This document shows, in pieces, positions 1 to 8,209 of a stretch of DNA of 64,000 nt. This DNA is from Pseudomonas sp. P818 (lineage in GTDB: Bacteria > Pseudomonadota > Gammaproteobacteria > Pseudomonadales > Pseudomonadaceae). Numbering within the stretch: position 1 is the stretch's first letter; every line of letters begins with the position of its first letter. The notes under the pieces were generated by a model, which was given only the letters and a program-made list of their open reading frames with translations, made no database searches and had not been told where the DNA came from. The DNA lies in contig NZ_ATKM01000006.1 of assembly GCF_000418555.1 (NCBI RefSeq), forward strand, positions 62,001 through 126,000, written 5' to 3'. The position numbers and the translations under genes were made by a program.

Positions 1-323
1 GCCTTGCCCTGACGGGCCAGCGGGTAGCCGTCGAGGGTGGTCATGACCGCCGCGGCATCGCCCGGCACGTTGAGCAGGATGGCGGAGATACGGCCGCCGT
101 ACTCGCAGCCCAGGTATACGGCAGCGAGCAGAATCAGTGCGGTTTCCGGTGGCAGGCCGAGGGCGAAGGCCAGCGGCAGCAGCAGGGCCACGCCATTGAT
201 CGGGCCGAGGCCCGGCAGCAGGCCGACCACGGTACCAACGAAGGCGCCGAACAGCGCCACCAGCAGGTTGGTCGGCCTGGTGGCGACATCGAAGCCCTGC
301 ATGAGGAAGTTAAGGGTTTCCAT
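1..323 (-). CDS. tctA: TctA, large permease of a tripartite tricarboxylate transporter (3' end cut by the window)
   Basis: Large integral membrane subunit of the TTT-type tricarboxylate (citrate-like) importer. About 107 N-terminal codons are visible, starting METLNFLMQGF, followed by hydrophobic helices and the glycine/proline-rich stretch LLPGLGPINGVALLLPLAF, typical of the first TctA repeat. A second conserved stretch, EYGGRISAILLNVPG, is also present. The start ATG lies one base after the TGA of tctB, so the two are translationally coupled. The rest of the gene lies beyond base 1. Family and order (opdH-tctC-tctB-tctA) match the known Pseudomonas locus. Confidence 0.93.
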   Translation of the reverse strand, partial: METLNFLMQGFDVATRPTNLLVALFGAFVGTVVGLLPGLGPINGVALLLPLAFALGLPPETALILLAAVYLGCEYGGRISAILLNVPGDAAAVMTTLDGYPLARQGK

Positions 324-324
324 T

Positions 325-768
325 TCAGCTCTCCACGAAAGCGTCTAGCAGGCCGAGCGGCAGGGGTACGTCGAGCAGCAGGTCGAACAGGCTGTACAGC
401 AGCACGCCCATCAGCACTGCGCTGATCGCGCAAGGAACCGGGCGACCGGTGAACAGCAGGCCGAGGGCGAAGGTGGCCAGGGCGGTACTGACGACGAAAC
501 CGAGCAGTTCGAAGGTCAGCGCGTAGGCCAGCAGCACCACTACGCACAGGGCACTGCGCAGCGCCACCGGTACGTCCAGGCGTTGATCGAGCATGCCGGG
601 TTTGATGATCAGCCACAGGCTGCCCGCGCCCATCAGTGCCAGCAGCAGCAGGGGATAGGCACGCGGGCCGACCGGGTCGTAGGCGAAGGGGGCCTGGAAG
701 CCCCAGGCAATGACAGCGAGCCAGGCGCACAGCAGCAGCCAGACCGCGGAGAACAGGCGAACGTACAT
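325..768 (-). CDS. tctB: TctB, small membrane subunit of the tricarboxylate transporter
   Basis: Small four-helix subunit of the tripartite tricarboxylate transporter, 147 residues, the usual size of the family. Four hydrophobic segments are visible at about residues 5-23, 38-56, 72-104 (two close helices) and 113-133. The start ATG has a GAGG-type ribosome site about eight bases upstream. It sits between tctC (62-base gap) and tctA (one base between stop and start) and would form the inner-membrane complex with TctA, fed by the periplasmic TctC. Sequence conservation in TctB is low, so much of the identification rests on its position. Confidence 0.9.
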   Translation of the reverse strand: MYVRLFSAVWLLLCAWLAVIAWGFQAPFAYDPVGPRAYPLLLLALMGAGSLWLIIKPGMLDQRLDVPVALRSALCVVVLLAYALTFELLGFVVSTALATFALGLLFTGRPVPCAISAVLMGVLLYSLFDLLLDVPLPLGLLDAFVES

Positions 769-830
769 GGTGGTTTACCTCAGGAGCGCCGGCCGCCTGA
801 TGGCGACCGAACGCAGATTGTGCAGAAGTG

Positions 831-1808
831 TTACTGGACCAGACCGAACTCGCCGGCCAGCGCCTTGTATTCCTGCACTTGCTTGAGTACGAAGGCGTTC
901 AGTTCGTCGCCGGTCAGCGCCAGTGGGAACAGGTCGCGCTGCTCGCGCAGGGTGGCGAAGTCATCACGGGCGAGCATCTGATCGAACTGCTCTTTCCACC
1001 AGTTGAACTGCTCGTCGCTGACCTGCGGGCCCATGTAGAAGCCACGGATCACCGGCCAGCTGATGTCGAAGCCCTGCTCCTTGGCAGTCGGGATATCGGC
1101 CAGCTTGCCCGGCAGACGCTCGTCGGACAGCACGGCGAGGATGCGCACCTTGCCTGCGGCCAGTTGCGGGGTGACTTCGCCGAGGCCGCTGGAAGTGACC
1201 TGGACGTGGCCGCCGAGCATGGCGGTGAGGGTTTCGCCGCCGCCTTCGAAGGCCACGTAGCGCAGCGATTGCGGATCGATACCGGCAGCGCGGGCGATCA
1301 GTGCGGTCTGCATCCAGTCCTGGCCACCGATGGTGGCGCCGGCACCGAAGACCACGCTGGTCGGGTCTTTCTTCAGGGCATCGACCAGGTCGTTGAGGTT
1401 CTTCCACGGGGCATCTTCACGTACGGTGATAGCGCCGTAGTCGGTGCCGATGGCGGCCAGCCAGCGCACGGCGTTTTCGTCGTAGCGGCCGAACTTGCCC
1501 TGGGCCAGGTTGAGCAGGGAACCCGAGGAGAAGGCGGTGATGGTGCCCGGGTCCTTGGCGCGCTGGGCGACTACTGCGTTGTAGGCCACGGCCCCAACGC
1601 CGCCGGGCATGTAGGTGACGCGCATCGGCGCTTTGAGCAGGCCGGTGTCTTTCAGGCCACTCTGGGCCAGCTTGCAGGTCAGGTCGAAGCCGCCGCCGGG
1701 CTTGGCCGGGGCGATGCACTCAGGGCGCTTGGGTTCGGCGGCCAGCAGTTGGCCGGCGAAAGCCAGGCAGGCAGTGGCCAGCGCGGCACGGGTCAGGACA
1801 GATTTCAT
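831..1808 (-). CDS. tctC: TctC, periplasmic tricarboxylate-binding protein
   Basis: Periplasmic solute receptor of the TTT transporter (Bug/TctC family), 325 residues. The chosen start MKSVLTRAALATACLAFAG gives a clean Sec signal peptide ending near LLAA, with AGGA nine bases upstream; an in-frame ATG six bases earlier is possible and a longer frame reading into opdH is not. The mature part shows family landmarks such as KPGGGFDLTCK and the conserved aspartate/glycine loops of the two-lobed fold. An A-rich CA motif lies just ahead of the gene (see the Hfq/Crc site). It follows opdH by 31 bases and very likely shares its transcript. Confidence 0.93.
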   Translation of the reverse strand: MKSVLTRAALATACLAFAGQLLAAEPKRPECIAPAKPGGGFDLTCKLAQSGLKDTGLLKAPMRVTYMPGGVGAVAYNAVVAQRAKDPGTITAFSSGSLLNLAQGKFGRYDENAVRWLAAIGTDYGAITVREDAPWKNLNDLVDALKKDPTSVVFGAGATIGGQDWMQTALIARAAGIDPQSLRYVAFEGGGETLTAMLGGHVQVTSSGLGEVTPQLAAGKVRILAVLSDERLPGKLADIPTAKEQGFDISWPVIRGFYMGPQVSDEQFNWWKEQFDQMLARDDFATLREQRDLFPLALTGDELNAFVLKQVQEYKALAGEFGLVQ

Positions 1809-1830
1809 GATCATGATTCCTCGCGAGTCT

Positions 1831-1839
1831 TGTTGTTGT
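1831..1839 (-). promoter_or_regulatory. Candidate Hfq/Crc (catabolite-activity) motif before tctC
   Basis: The minus strand reads AACAACAAC followed by A and G directly after the opdH stop codon, about 22 bases before the tctC start and next to its ribosome site. This fits the AAnAAnAA consensus bound by Hfq/Crc on Pseudomonas catabolic mRNAs. Binding is inferred, not shown. Confidence 0.5.
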
Positions 1840-3105
1840 TTACCAGATTGGCAGGGTGTAACCGACGATGACACGGTTCTCGTCCGCATCGCGGGCGAAG
1901 TCGGAGCGGAAGCTGGCGTTGCGTACCCTCACGTAGAGGTCCTTGAGCGGGCCGCTTTGCACCACGTACTTGAATTCGATATCGCGTTCCCATTCGCCGC
2001 CACGGTCGTTGGAGCCAGCCACGCGGGCGTCGTCACCTCGGATGTAGCGGGTCATGAAGGTTAGACCGGGAACGCCCAGGCCGGCGAAGTTGTAATCGTA
2101 GCGGGCCTGCCAGGAACGCTCGTCGGCGTTGGCGAAGTCATTGATCTGCACGAAGTTGACCAGGAACGGATCGCTGCCGTCGATGTAGGCGAAGCCGGTG
2201 TCGCCGCTCATGTCCTGGAAGCCCAGGCCGAACTTGTGGTTGCCCAGGCCGTAACTGACCATGGCGTTGAAAGCCTGGTTGTCGACCTTGCCGGCGTTGG
2301 CCGCGCCGCTGTCGCGGCTGACGATGTAGCGCAGGTCGCTGCTCAGGGTGCCGGCGCCGAGCTTGTGGCTGGTGAGCAGTCCGAAGAAGTGCTGGCGGTA
2401 GATGTCGTCGAGATCGGCGAAGTAGTAACGGCCGGTCAGGCCGGGGGCGAACTTGTAATCGACACCGGCGAGGTCGAGGTGGTCGGCTTCGACGCCGGAG
2501 GCAAAGCGGCGATTCTTGGCGTTGAGCACGATTTCTTCGGAGTTGGTCGAGGCGCGGTCGATGACCTTGTCCAGGCGGCCGCCGGTGAAGGTCAGGCCTT
2601 CGAGTTCGGAGGAGGTCAGCAGGCCGCCCTCGAACACTTGCGGCAGCAAGCGGCTGTCACTGGCCTTGACCACCGGCAGCTCCGGTACGTGCGAGCCATA
2701 GCGCAGCTCGGTGGCGGAGATCTTCACCTTGGCGGTGGCGCTCAGGCGGCTGAACTCGTCGGGGGTGCCGCCATCATCCTGCACAGGCAGCAGGTCGGTG
2801 CCGGTGCGGCCCTTGCCCGAATCGAGCTTGATACCCAGCAGGCCCATGGCATCGACACCGAAGCCAACGGTGCCTTCGGTGTAGCCGGACTTCACGTCGA
2901 GCCAAAGACCCTGGCCCCATTCTTCGCGCTTGTTCTGGCCATCGAATTGGCGGAAGTCGCGGTTGAGATAGATGTTGGTAGCCGTGAGGCTGGCGGTGCT
3001 GTCTTCGATGAAGGCGGCGTTGGCGAGGGGGGCAGCGCCGGTAGCGGCGATTGCCAGGCAGAGCAGGCGTACAGGCGGCAGGGCCTGGCGTGAGGCTGCG
3101 AGCAT
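1840..3105 (-). CDS. opdH: OpdH-type outer-membrane porin (OprD family), tricarboxylate channel
   Basis: OprD-family 18-strand porin, 421 residues including a signal peptide (MLAASRQALPP...ANAAF). The start ATG at 3105 has GGAG eight bases upstream; a longer frame adds a hydrophilic tail that would spoil the signal. Landmarks of the family are FIEDSTASLTATNIYLNRDF at the mature N terminus, the repeated strand pattern such as TGRYYFADLDDIY, and the C-terminal aromatic VGYTLPIW that the Bam machinery recognises. Its place upstream of tctCBA and divergent from tctDE equals the P. aeruginosa OpdH locus, where the porin admits cis-aconitate and related tricarboxylates. Substrate is inferred from this context. 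Confidence 0.92.
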   Translation of the reverse strand: MLAASRQALPPVRLLCLAIAATGAAPLANAAFIEDSTASLTATNIYLNRDFRQFDGQNKREEWGQGLWLDVKSGYTEGTVGFGVDAMGLLGIKLDSGKGRTGTDLLPVQDDGGTPDEFSRLSATAKVKISATELRYGSHVPELPVVKASDSRLLPQVFEGGLLTSSELEGLTFTGGRLDKVIDRASTNSEEIVLNAKNRRFASGVEADHLDLAGVDYKFAPGLTGRYYFADLDDIYRQHFFGLLTSHKLGAGTLSSDLRYIVSRDSGAANAGKVDNQAFNAMVSYGLGNHKFGLGFQDMSGDTGFAYIDGSDPFLVNFVQINDFANADERSWQARYDYNFAGLGVPGLTFMTRYIRGDDARVAGSNDRGGEWERDIEFKYVVQSGPLKDLYVRVRNASFRSDFARDADENRVIVGYTLPIW

Positions 3106-3121
3106 CGTGTGGTCTCCATTT

Positions 3122-3129
3122 TTGTTCTT
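3122..3129 (-). promoter_or_regulatory. Candidate Hfq/Crc motif in the opdH leader
   Basis: The minus strand reads AAGAACAA, a match to AAnAAnAA, ending about eight bases before the GGAG ribosome site of opdH. The position is typical of translational repression sites for Hfq/Crc. Function is inferred. Confidence 0.45.
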
Positions 3130-3135
3130 GTCGCC

Positions 3136-3155
3136 ACCTGGCACCACTGCCAGGT
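3136..3155. promoter_or_regulatory. Inverted repeat in the opdH leader
   Basis: Perfect eight-base arms ACCTGGCA and TGCCAGGT with a four-base loop, 31-50 bases upstream of the opdH start. It could be a hairpin in the leader RNA or an operator. No known site was recognised. Confidence 0.5.
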
Positions 3156-3204
3156 CGCTTTAGCAGGTGGATCGAGCCACCTTCGAGCGATGCTATGAGG
3201 GCAA

Positions 3205-3223
3205 GCTTTCATTAGGCTTTCAT
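3205..3223 (+). promoter_or_regulatory. Direct repeat GCTTTCAT with 11-base period, candidate TctD site
   Basis: Two identical GCTTTCAT octamers begin 11 bases apart in the divergent region between opdH and tctD. OmpR/PhoB-type regulators such as TctD bind tandem half-sites with exactly this spacing. The octamers are 100 bases upstream of opdH and about 150 upstream of tctD. Assignment to TctD is inference from spacing and position. Confidence 0.5.
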
Positions 3224-3371
3224 GGCAAAAAGTTTTTCAGCGCCGGCGGCGAGGGGCCTGCAAGGTCGTTTGGGAGGCGTTTCGTTTGCCGCTTTGGCAT
3301 TTGAGCAATTCACAGCAGCCGTGGCAGCGCTAAACTGCGCGCCTTCAATGATGCTGCAGCTGGAGGTAGCG

Positions 3372-4043
3372 GTGCGGATTCTGCTGGTCGAAGACCATCC
3401 GCAATTGGCGGAGAGCGTGGCCCAGGCGCTGAAAGGTGCCGGCTGGACGGTGGACGTGCTGCACGATGGCGTGGCCGCCGACCTTGCACTGTCCAGCGAG
3501 GATTACGCCTTGGCGATACTCGATATCGGCCTGCCACGGCTGGACGGTTTCGCCGTGCTGGCGCGTCTGCGTGATCGCGGCCAGACCCTGCCGGTGCTGA
3601 TGCTGACCGCGCGCGGCGAAGTCAAGGACCGCGTGCACGGCCTCAACCTCGGCGCCGATGACTACCTGGCCAAACCCTTCGAACTCACCGAGCTGGAGGC
3701 GCGGGTCAAGGCCCTGCTGCGGCGCAGCGTGCTCGGCGGCGAACAGCTGCAACGTTGTGGTGATCTGGTCTACGACCTCGGCACGCGTCGTTTCAGCCTC
3801 AACGGCGAGGCCCTCAGCCTGACGGCCCGTGAGCAGGCGGTGCTGGAGGCGATGATCGCTCGTCTCGGGCGAGTCATGAGCAAGGAGCAGTTGGCGGCCC
3901 AGGTGTTCGGTCTGGACGAGGATGCCAGCCCCGATGCCATCGAGATCTACATTCATCGTTTGCGCAAGAAGCTCGAGGGCAGTGCCGTGCGTATCGTCAC
4001 CTTCCGCGGTCTCGGCTATCTGCTGGAGGCGGTTGAGGCATGA
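3372..4043 (+). CDS. tctD: TctD, OmpR-type response regulator of tricarboxylate uptake
   Basis: Two-domain response regulator of 223 residues. The receiver domain (about 1-115) has the acidic pocket VEDH, the phosphorylated Asp51 in ILDIGLPRLDG, the switch Thr in MLTARGE and Lys101 in LAKPF. The C terminus (about 125-220) is an OmpR/PhoB winged helix ending DAIEIYIHRLRKKL and IVTFRGLGYLL. The start is a GTG with GGAGG five bases upstream, giving the canonical MRILLVEDH; an upstream ATG frame at 3222 adds about 50 unrelated residues and is rejected. The stop overlaps the tctE start by four bases. It is expected to control the divergent opdH-tctCBA operon. Confidence 0.92.
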   Translation: MRILLVEDHPQLAESVAQALKGAGWTVDVLHDGVAADLALSSEDYALAILDIGLPRLDGFAVLARLRDRGQTLPVLMLTARGEVKDRVHGLNLGADDYLAKPFELTELEARVKALLRRSVLGGEQLQRCGDLVYDLGTRRFSLNGEALSLTAREQAVLEAMIARLGRVMSKEQLAAQVFGLDEDASPDAIEIYIHRLRKKLEGSAVRIVTFRGLGYLLEAVEA

Positions 4044-5437
4044 GCCGTGGCGTCAGCCTGCGCGGGCGTCTGTTGCGACGACTGGCGTTGCTGCTGTCGC
4101 TGATTCTGCTGCTCAGCAGCTTTACCGCCTACTGGAGTGCCCGCCGGGCGGCGGATACCGCCTATGACCGCACTCTGCTGGCCTCGGCACGTGCTGTAGC
4201 CGACGGTCTCTACGCCGATGACGGCCGGCTGCGCGCGAATATTCCTTACATGGCGCTGGACACCTTCGCCTATGACAGTGCCGGACGCATCTACTACCAG
4301 GTGCTCGATCTGCAGGGCAATCAGGTATCCGGTTATGAGGACTTGCCGCCTGCACCGCCGGGCACGCCGCGCACCGACGACTACCCGGCGCTGGCGCATT
4401 TTTACGATGCCGAGTACCGCAACCAGGGCGTGCGTGTGGTCAGTCTGCTGCAGCCGGTCAGCGAGCCGCAGCTCAACGGTATGGCTGAAATCCGCGTGGC
4501 GGAAACTCAGGGCGCGCGCGAGCGGATGGCTCGTGAGTTGCTCATCGGGACCCTGTGGCGTATGGGGTTGCTTTCGGTCAGTGCATTGCTGCTGGTGTGG
4601 TTGGCGGTGAACCTGGCCTTGCGCCCGCTGGAAGCGCTGCGCCGGGAAGTGGCCGACAGGGCCAGCGATGACCTGCAACCGTTGCCGGGCAGCGGTCTGC
4701 CGCGTGAGGTACTGCCGCTGGTGGAAACGCTCAACCAGTTCAACGAGCGCCTGCAGGGGTTGTTCGAGCGCCAGTCGCAGTTCATTGCCGATGCAGCGCA
4801 TGAACTGCGCACGCCATTGGCAGCGCTCAAGGCGCGTATCACCCTGGGCTTGCGCGCCGAGCAACCCGAGGAATGGCGCATTACCTTGGAGCAGGTGGCC
4901 CAGCAAGGCGATCGTCTGACCTCGCTGGCCAATCAGCTACTGTCTCTGGCACGTATCGAGAGTGGTGCGCGGGCCATTACCGAGGGGGGCGCGCAGCGCA
5001 TCGACCTCAGCCAGTTGGCGCGCGAACTGGGCCTGGCCATGGCGCCCCTGGCGCACGCTCGTGGCGTTGCGCTGGCGCTGGAGGCTGATCAACCGGTATG
5101 GATCGATGGTGAGCCGACGCTGCTCAACGAGCTGCTGAGCAATCTGCTGGATAACGCTCTGGCGCATACGCCGGCCGGTGGCAATCTGATCATCCGCGCC
5201 TTGGCGCCAGCCGTGCTGGAGGTCGAGGATGACGGCCCGGGCATTCCCGAAGCCGAACATGAGAAAGTCTTCGAGCGCTTCTATCGGCGCAGCAGTCTGG
5301 GCAATGGCGCCGGTCTCGGCCTGGCCATCGTCGGCGAGATCTGCCGCGCTCATCAGGCCCGGATCAGTCTGCATCAGGTGCAGCCGCACGGCCTGCGGGT
5401 GCGTGTCGAGTTTCCCCTGTCAGTGACTGAGGCTTAG
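4040..5437 (+). CDS. tctE: TctE, sensor histidine kinase of tricarboxylate uptake
   Basis: Membrane histidine kinase, 465 residues, partner of TctD. Order: transmembrane helix about 12-32, periplasmic sensor domain about 33-166, second helix about 170-192, HAMP-like linker, H-box DAAHELRTPL with His254, N-box NLLDNALAHTP, G1 DDGPGIPE, F-box FERFYR and G2 GAGLGLAI. All catalytic boxes are intact. The periplasmic part is of the TctE N-terminal type. It overlaps tctD by ATGA. Its last 18 bases overlap the convergent gene ending at 5420. Confidence 0.92.
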   Translation: MSRGVSLRGRLLRRLALLLSLILLLSSFTAYWSARRAADTAYDRTLLASARAVADGLYADDGRLRANIPYMALDTFAYDSAGRIYYQVLDLQGNQVSGYEDLPPAPPGTPRTDDYPALAHFYDAEYRNQGVRVVSLLQPVSEPQLNGMAEIRVAETQGARERMARELLIGTLWRMGLLSVSALLLVWLAVNLALRPLEALRREVADRASDDLQPLPGSGLPREVLPLVETLNQFNERLQGLFERQSQFIADAAHELRTPLAALKARITLGLRAEQPEEWRITLEQVAQQGDRLTSLANQLLSLARIESGARAITEGGAQRIDLSQLARELGLAMAPLAHARGVALALEADQPVWIDGEPTLLNELLSNLLDNALAHTPAGGNLIIRALAPAVLEVEDDGPGIPEAEHEKVFERFYRRSSLGNGAGLGLAIVGEICRAHQARISLHQVQPHGLRVRVEFPLSVTEA

Positions 5438-6175
5438 CGGTTGCTGAATCTCCAGCAGGTACTGGGAAACCTTGCCGCTGTCGCGCAGTTGCTTCAGGCC
5501 TCGATTGAAGCGCTGCATCAGCTCGGCATTGCCTGCCACTTCGCGTGACAGCAGCAGGTGCATGCTGGCGCTGCGCAGCGGCTTGGGGTGAAACGTCAGG
5601 CGCTGACGTTCGGCTGCGCTGAACTTCTGGTGGAGCAGGTCGAAACCCACCACCTTGTCCACGGGGAACAGGTCGAAGCGTCCAGCCAGCAGTTGACGTA
5701 GGCCCAATTCATCACTGGTCAGGTGCGTTACCTGCAGTTCACCAGCCGCTTCGGCGCGCTGAAAGGCCTCGCCGTGGTCAAAACCGCGTGTGACGGCAAT
5801 GCGCAGGCCGCGTAGATCCTCGATCTCGTTCCAGTCAAAGGCCAGATCCGTGCGATGAAAGAGGTAGTAGCCACCTTCTATCACCGGCTCACTGATATGA
5901 AAGCGCTGTTCGCGTTCTGGGCTGTGAAACCAGATGGCGCTGCCATGGCGCTGGCCCTGCTCGGCCATTTTCAGTGAGCGTGCCCAGGGATGGAATTCCC
6001 ATCGCACCTCCATTCCCTGCAGTGCGAAGGCCTCGGCGATGATGCGTGAAGCCACGCCATGGTGAGGTAGGGCCTCACCGAGATAGGGTGGCCATTCGCC
6101 GTTGGTCAGGCGTATCTGTTCGGCAGCTTGGGCGCCGCCGAACAGTAGGGCGAGCAGGAAAAACGCATGGCGCAT
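5420..6175 (-). CDS. Periplasmic solute-binding protein of the amino-acid-binding (SBP_bac_3) type
   Basis: Secreted protein of 251 residues with a short signal peptide (MRHAFFLLALLFGGAQAAE). The mature sequence begins IRLTNGEWPPYLGE and continues GVASRIIAEAF, the family-3 solute-binding fold, with the hinge-region motif DLRGLRIAVTRGFDHG. No permease or ATPase gene lies nearby, so it resembles the orphan binding proteins that Pseudomonas carries in number, some feeding sensor systems rather than transport. Ligand unknown. The 3' ends of this gene and tctE overlap by 18 bases tail to tail, so neither can have a private terminator between them. Confidence 0.8.
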   Translation of the reverse strand: MRHAFFLLALLFGGAQAAEQIRLTNGEWPPYLGEALPHHGVASRIIAEAFALQGMEVRWEFHPWARSLKMAEQGQRHGSAIWFHSPEREQRFHISEPVIEGGYYLFHRTDLAFDWNEIEDLRGLRIAVTRGFDHGEAFQRAEAAGELQVTHLTSDELGLRQLLAGRFDLFPVDKVVGFDLLHQKFSAAERQRLTFHPKPLRSASMHLLLSREVAGNAELMQRFNRGLKQLRDSGKVSQYLLEIQQPLSLSH

Positions 6176-6239
6176 GCTCTACTTCCTCAAGCGAATAGCT
6201 CGAGTGTAGAGGCGTTTTGCCTTCCGTGGCCAAATGCTT

Positions 6240-7076
6240 TTATTGCAGCATGCTCATGGCCGCTTCCATGGCAGCGGACATGTCCTCGTCGGCCTGCATA
6301 TCGACCTGCGGATCGAGTCCTAGCTTGGCGAACGCCGGGACCTTGCTCCAATCCAGCTGGGTGTAGGGATGCTCGCTGCCCAGGTAGCTCTGCAGGGTGG
6401 CGACCTGAACGATGTCGACGTAGTCGACCTTGGCCGAGTCGCGGCTGAAGTTCAGATACTGGCTCGGCACGATGGCGATGGGCTCGGGGAATTCCCAGGT
6501 GCGCAGGATCTTGTCGCCGATGATCGGGTGGATCTGCTCGATCACATGGTTGAGGCTGATGGAGTCGGCCAGCAACTCGTTGTGCTCTTCGGCATAGGTG
6601 AGAATTGGCAGCACGCCGATCTGGTGGACCAGGCCGGCGAGGGTGGCCTGGTCCGGCATCAGACGAGTGTAATGGCGGCACAGCACGTGGCAGATACCGG
6701 CAATTTCGGTGCTCTTGTTCCACACTTCGCGCATCTTGCGGTCGACTACGTCGCTGGTGGCCTGGAACATCTGCTCCATGGCCAGGCCGGTGGCCAGGTT
6801 GCAGGTGTAGTTGATGCCCAGGCGGCTGACCGCCATCTGCAGATCGGTGATCTCCTTGTTGCTGCGCAGCAGTGGGCTGTTGACCACCTTGATGATGCGC
6901 GCGGTAAGGGCGGCGTCGTTGCCGATCACCTTGCTGATCTGCGGGATACCGACGTCCGGGTCTTCGGCCGCTTCGCGAACCTTCAGCGCCACCTCGGGCA
7001 GGGTGGGCAGCACCAGCTCATCGTTCTCGATGGCGTGGATCAGTTCCTGTTGGACTTTTTCAGCAAGCTTGCTCAT
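6240..7076 (-). CDS. HDOD-domain signalling protein
   Basis: Cytoplasmic protein of 278 residues. The HDOD domain spans about 20-215 and shows LPTLPEVALKVREAAEDPD, the conserved VIGNDAALTARIIKVVNS and the helix LVHQIGVLPIL, where the active HD pair of true phosphohydrolases is missing, as is usual for HDOD. The acidic, methionine-rich C terminus has no recognised domain. HDOD proteins work as adaptors in two-component and cyclic-di-GMP circuits; no such partner is encoded next door, so its role is open. It stands alone between a solute-binding protein and ygfZ. Confidence 0.85.
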   Translation of the reverse strand: MSKLAEKVQQELIHAIENDELVLPTLPEVALKVREAAEDPDVGIPQISKVIGNDAALTARIIKVVNSPLLRSNKEITDLQMAVSRLGINYTCNLATGLAMEQMFQATSDVVDRKMREVWNKSTEIAGICHVLCRHYTRLMPDQATLAGLVHQIGVLPILTYAEEHNELLADSISLNHVIEQIHPIIGDKILRTWEFPEPIAIVPSQYLNFSRDSAKVDYVDIVQVATLQSYLGSEHPYTQLDWSKVPAFAKLGLDPQVDMQADEDMSAAMEAAMSMLQ

Positions 7077-7122
7077 GAAGTGGCTCTCTTAGGCGATCCG
7101 ATGTGGCGCCAGGGAAGTTTAG

Positions 7123-8064
7123 TCAGCGCTGGATTTCCTGGTCGGCATCCAGCTGATAAGGCAGGTCAAGCAGGGTCAGTGTCGGGCCTTCGCTGCTACC
7201 TAGATGAATACGGCCGTCGCTCACGGCATCTTCCTGCAGCACGGCAAGTAACTCGACGGCCTCGCCGGCCTGGGCCGCCAGCACCACTTCACCGACGCTG
7301 GAGCCATGGACCGGGGAGAACAATTCGCTACCGACAGCCGGCAGCTCGGAGCCGACCAGGCGCAGGCGCTGCAGGCGGCGCTTGAGTTTGCCCAGGTACT
7401 GCATGCGCGCGACGATTTCCTGGCCGGTGTAGCAACCTTTCTTGAAGCTTACGCCGCCCAGGGCCTGCAGGTTGATCATCTGCGGGATGAACAGCTCGCG
7501 GGTCGCACCGAACACCTGGCCTACGCCAGCGCGTACCTGTGCCAGCAACCAGTCATTCAGCGGAGCCTGCGGCAGCTGAGCGGCCAGGCGGCCTTGCAGT
7601 TGTTCTGTTTCAGCGGCCGGAGCCCAGAGTTCCGCGCGGCCATCGCTCAGGCGCACGGCCAATAGCTGCCCAGCGCTGGTGACGGAGTCGCTGGCAGCGC
7701 CCAGTTGCAGGCCCAGTCCGTTGAGCACGGCGTCGCCGCCGGCCAGGCCAAAACGGACCCAGGCGGCGCTTTCATCGCTGAGCTTGGATTTGGAGAACAC
7801 CGCATATTTTTGCAGATCGGCCTGCTGCGATTCGATCAGCTCGCGGGCCATGGCCAACAGGTAGCCGTCGTCCACCTGGACGATGCGAAAGCTCGACAGC
7901 ATGCGGCCCTTGGGCGTGCAGCGGGCGCCAAGGCTGGATTGGCTGGCACTCAGGTAGTTGAGGTTGCAGGTTACTTGGCCCTGCAGGAACTTGGCCGCGT
8001 CTGGGCCGCGTACGGCGAGCAGGCCTTCGTGATCGAGGAGAGTGAAGTAAGCGCTATCGGCCAT
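7123..8064 (-). CDS. ygfZ: YgfZ, folate-binding protein for iron-sulfur cluster repair
   Basis: Relative of the glycine-cleavage T protein, 313 residues, which in E. coli uses tetrahydrofolate to support iron-sulfur enzymes. The diagnostic motif KGCYTGQEIVAR is present at about residues 208-220 with its essential cysteine. The N terminus DHEGLLAVRGPDAAKFLQGQ is standard for the family. It is divergent from sdhE, separated by 145 bases, the usual Pseudomonas arrangement. Length and motif agree with full function. Confidence 0.92.
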   Translation of the reverse strand: MADSAYFTLLDHEGLLAVRGPDAAKFLQGQVTCNLNYLSASQSSLGARCTPKGRMLSSFRIVQVDDGYLLAMARELIESQQADLQKYAVFSKSKLSDESAAWVRFGLAGGDAVLNGLGLQLGAASDSVTSAGQLLAVRLSDGRAELWAPAAETEQLQGRLAAQLPQAPLNDWLLAQVRAGVGQVFGATRELFIPQMINLQALGGVSFKKGCYTGQEIVARMQYLGKLKRRLQRLRLVGSELPAVGSELFSPVHGSSVGEVVLAAQAGEAVELLAVLQEDAVSDGRIHLGSSEGPTLTLLDLPYQLDADQEIQR

Positions 8065-8209
8065 GGTGCAAGTCGAATCACTGGATAAAGGTCAGGGGCG
8101 TCATCATAGTGGGCGTGGTAGGCCCTTGTCAGCGCAATTGAGCTGCGGCGCGGTGAACAGTTAGGCAATTCGCCGTTATACTGCCGCCCTCGTTCGAGGA
8201 GTCCGTTGC

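Noticed and set aside
3222..3371. 50-codon N-terminal extension of tctD from an ATG
   Set aside because: The receiver domain starts at the GTG at 3372 with a GGAGG site; the extension covers the promoter region and its 11-base repeat.
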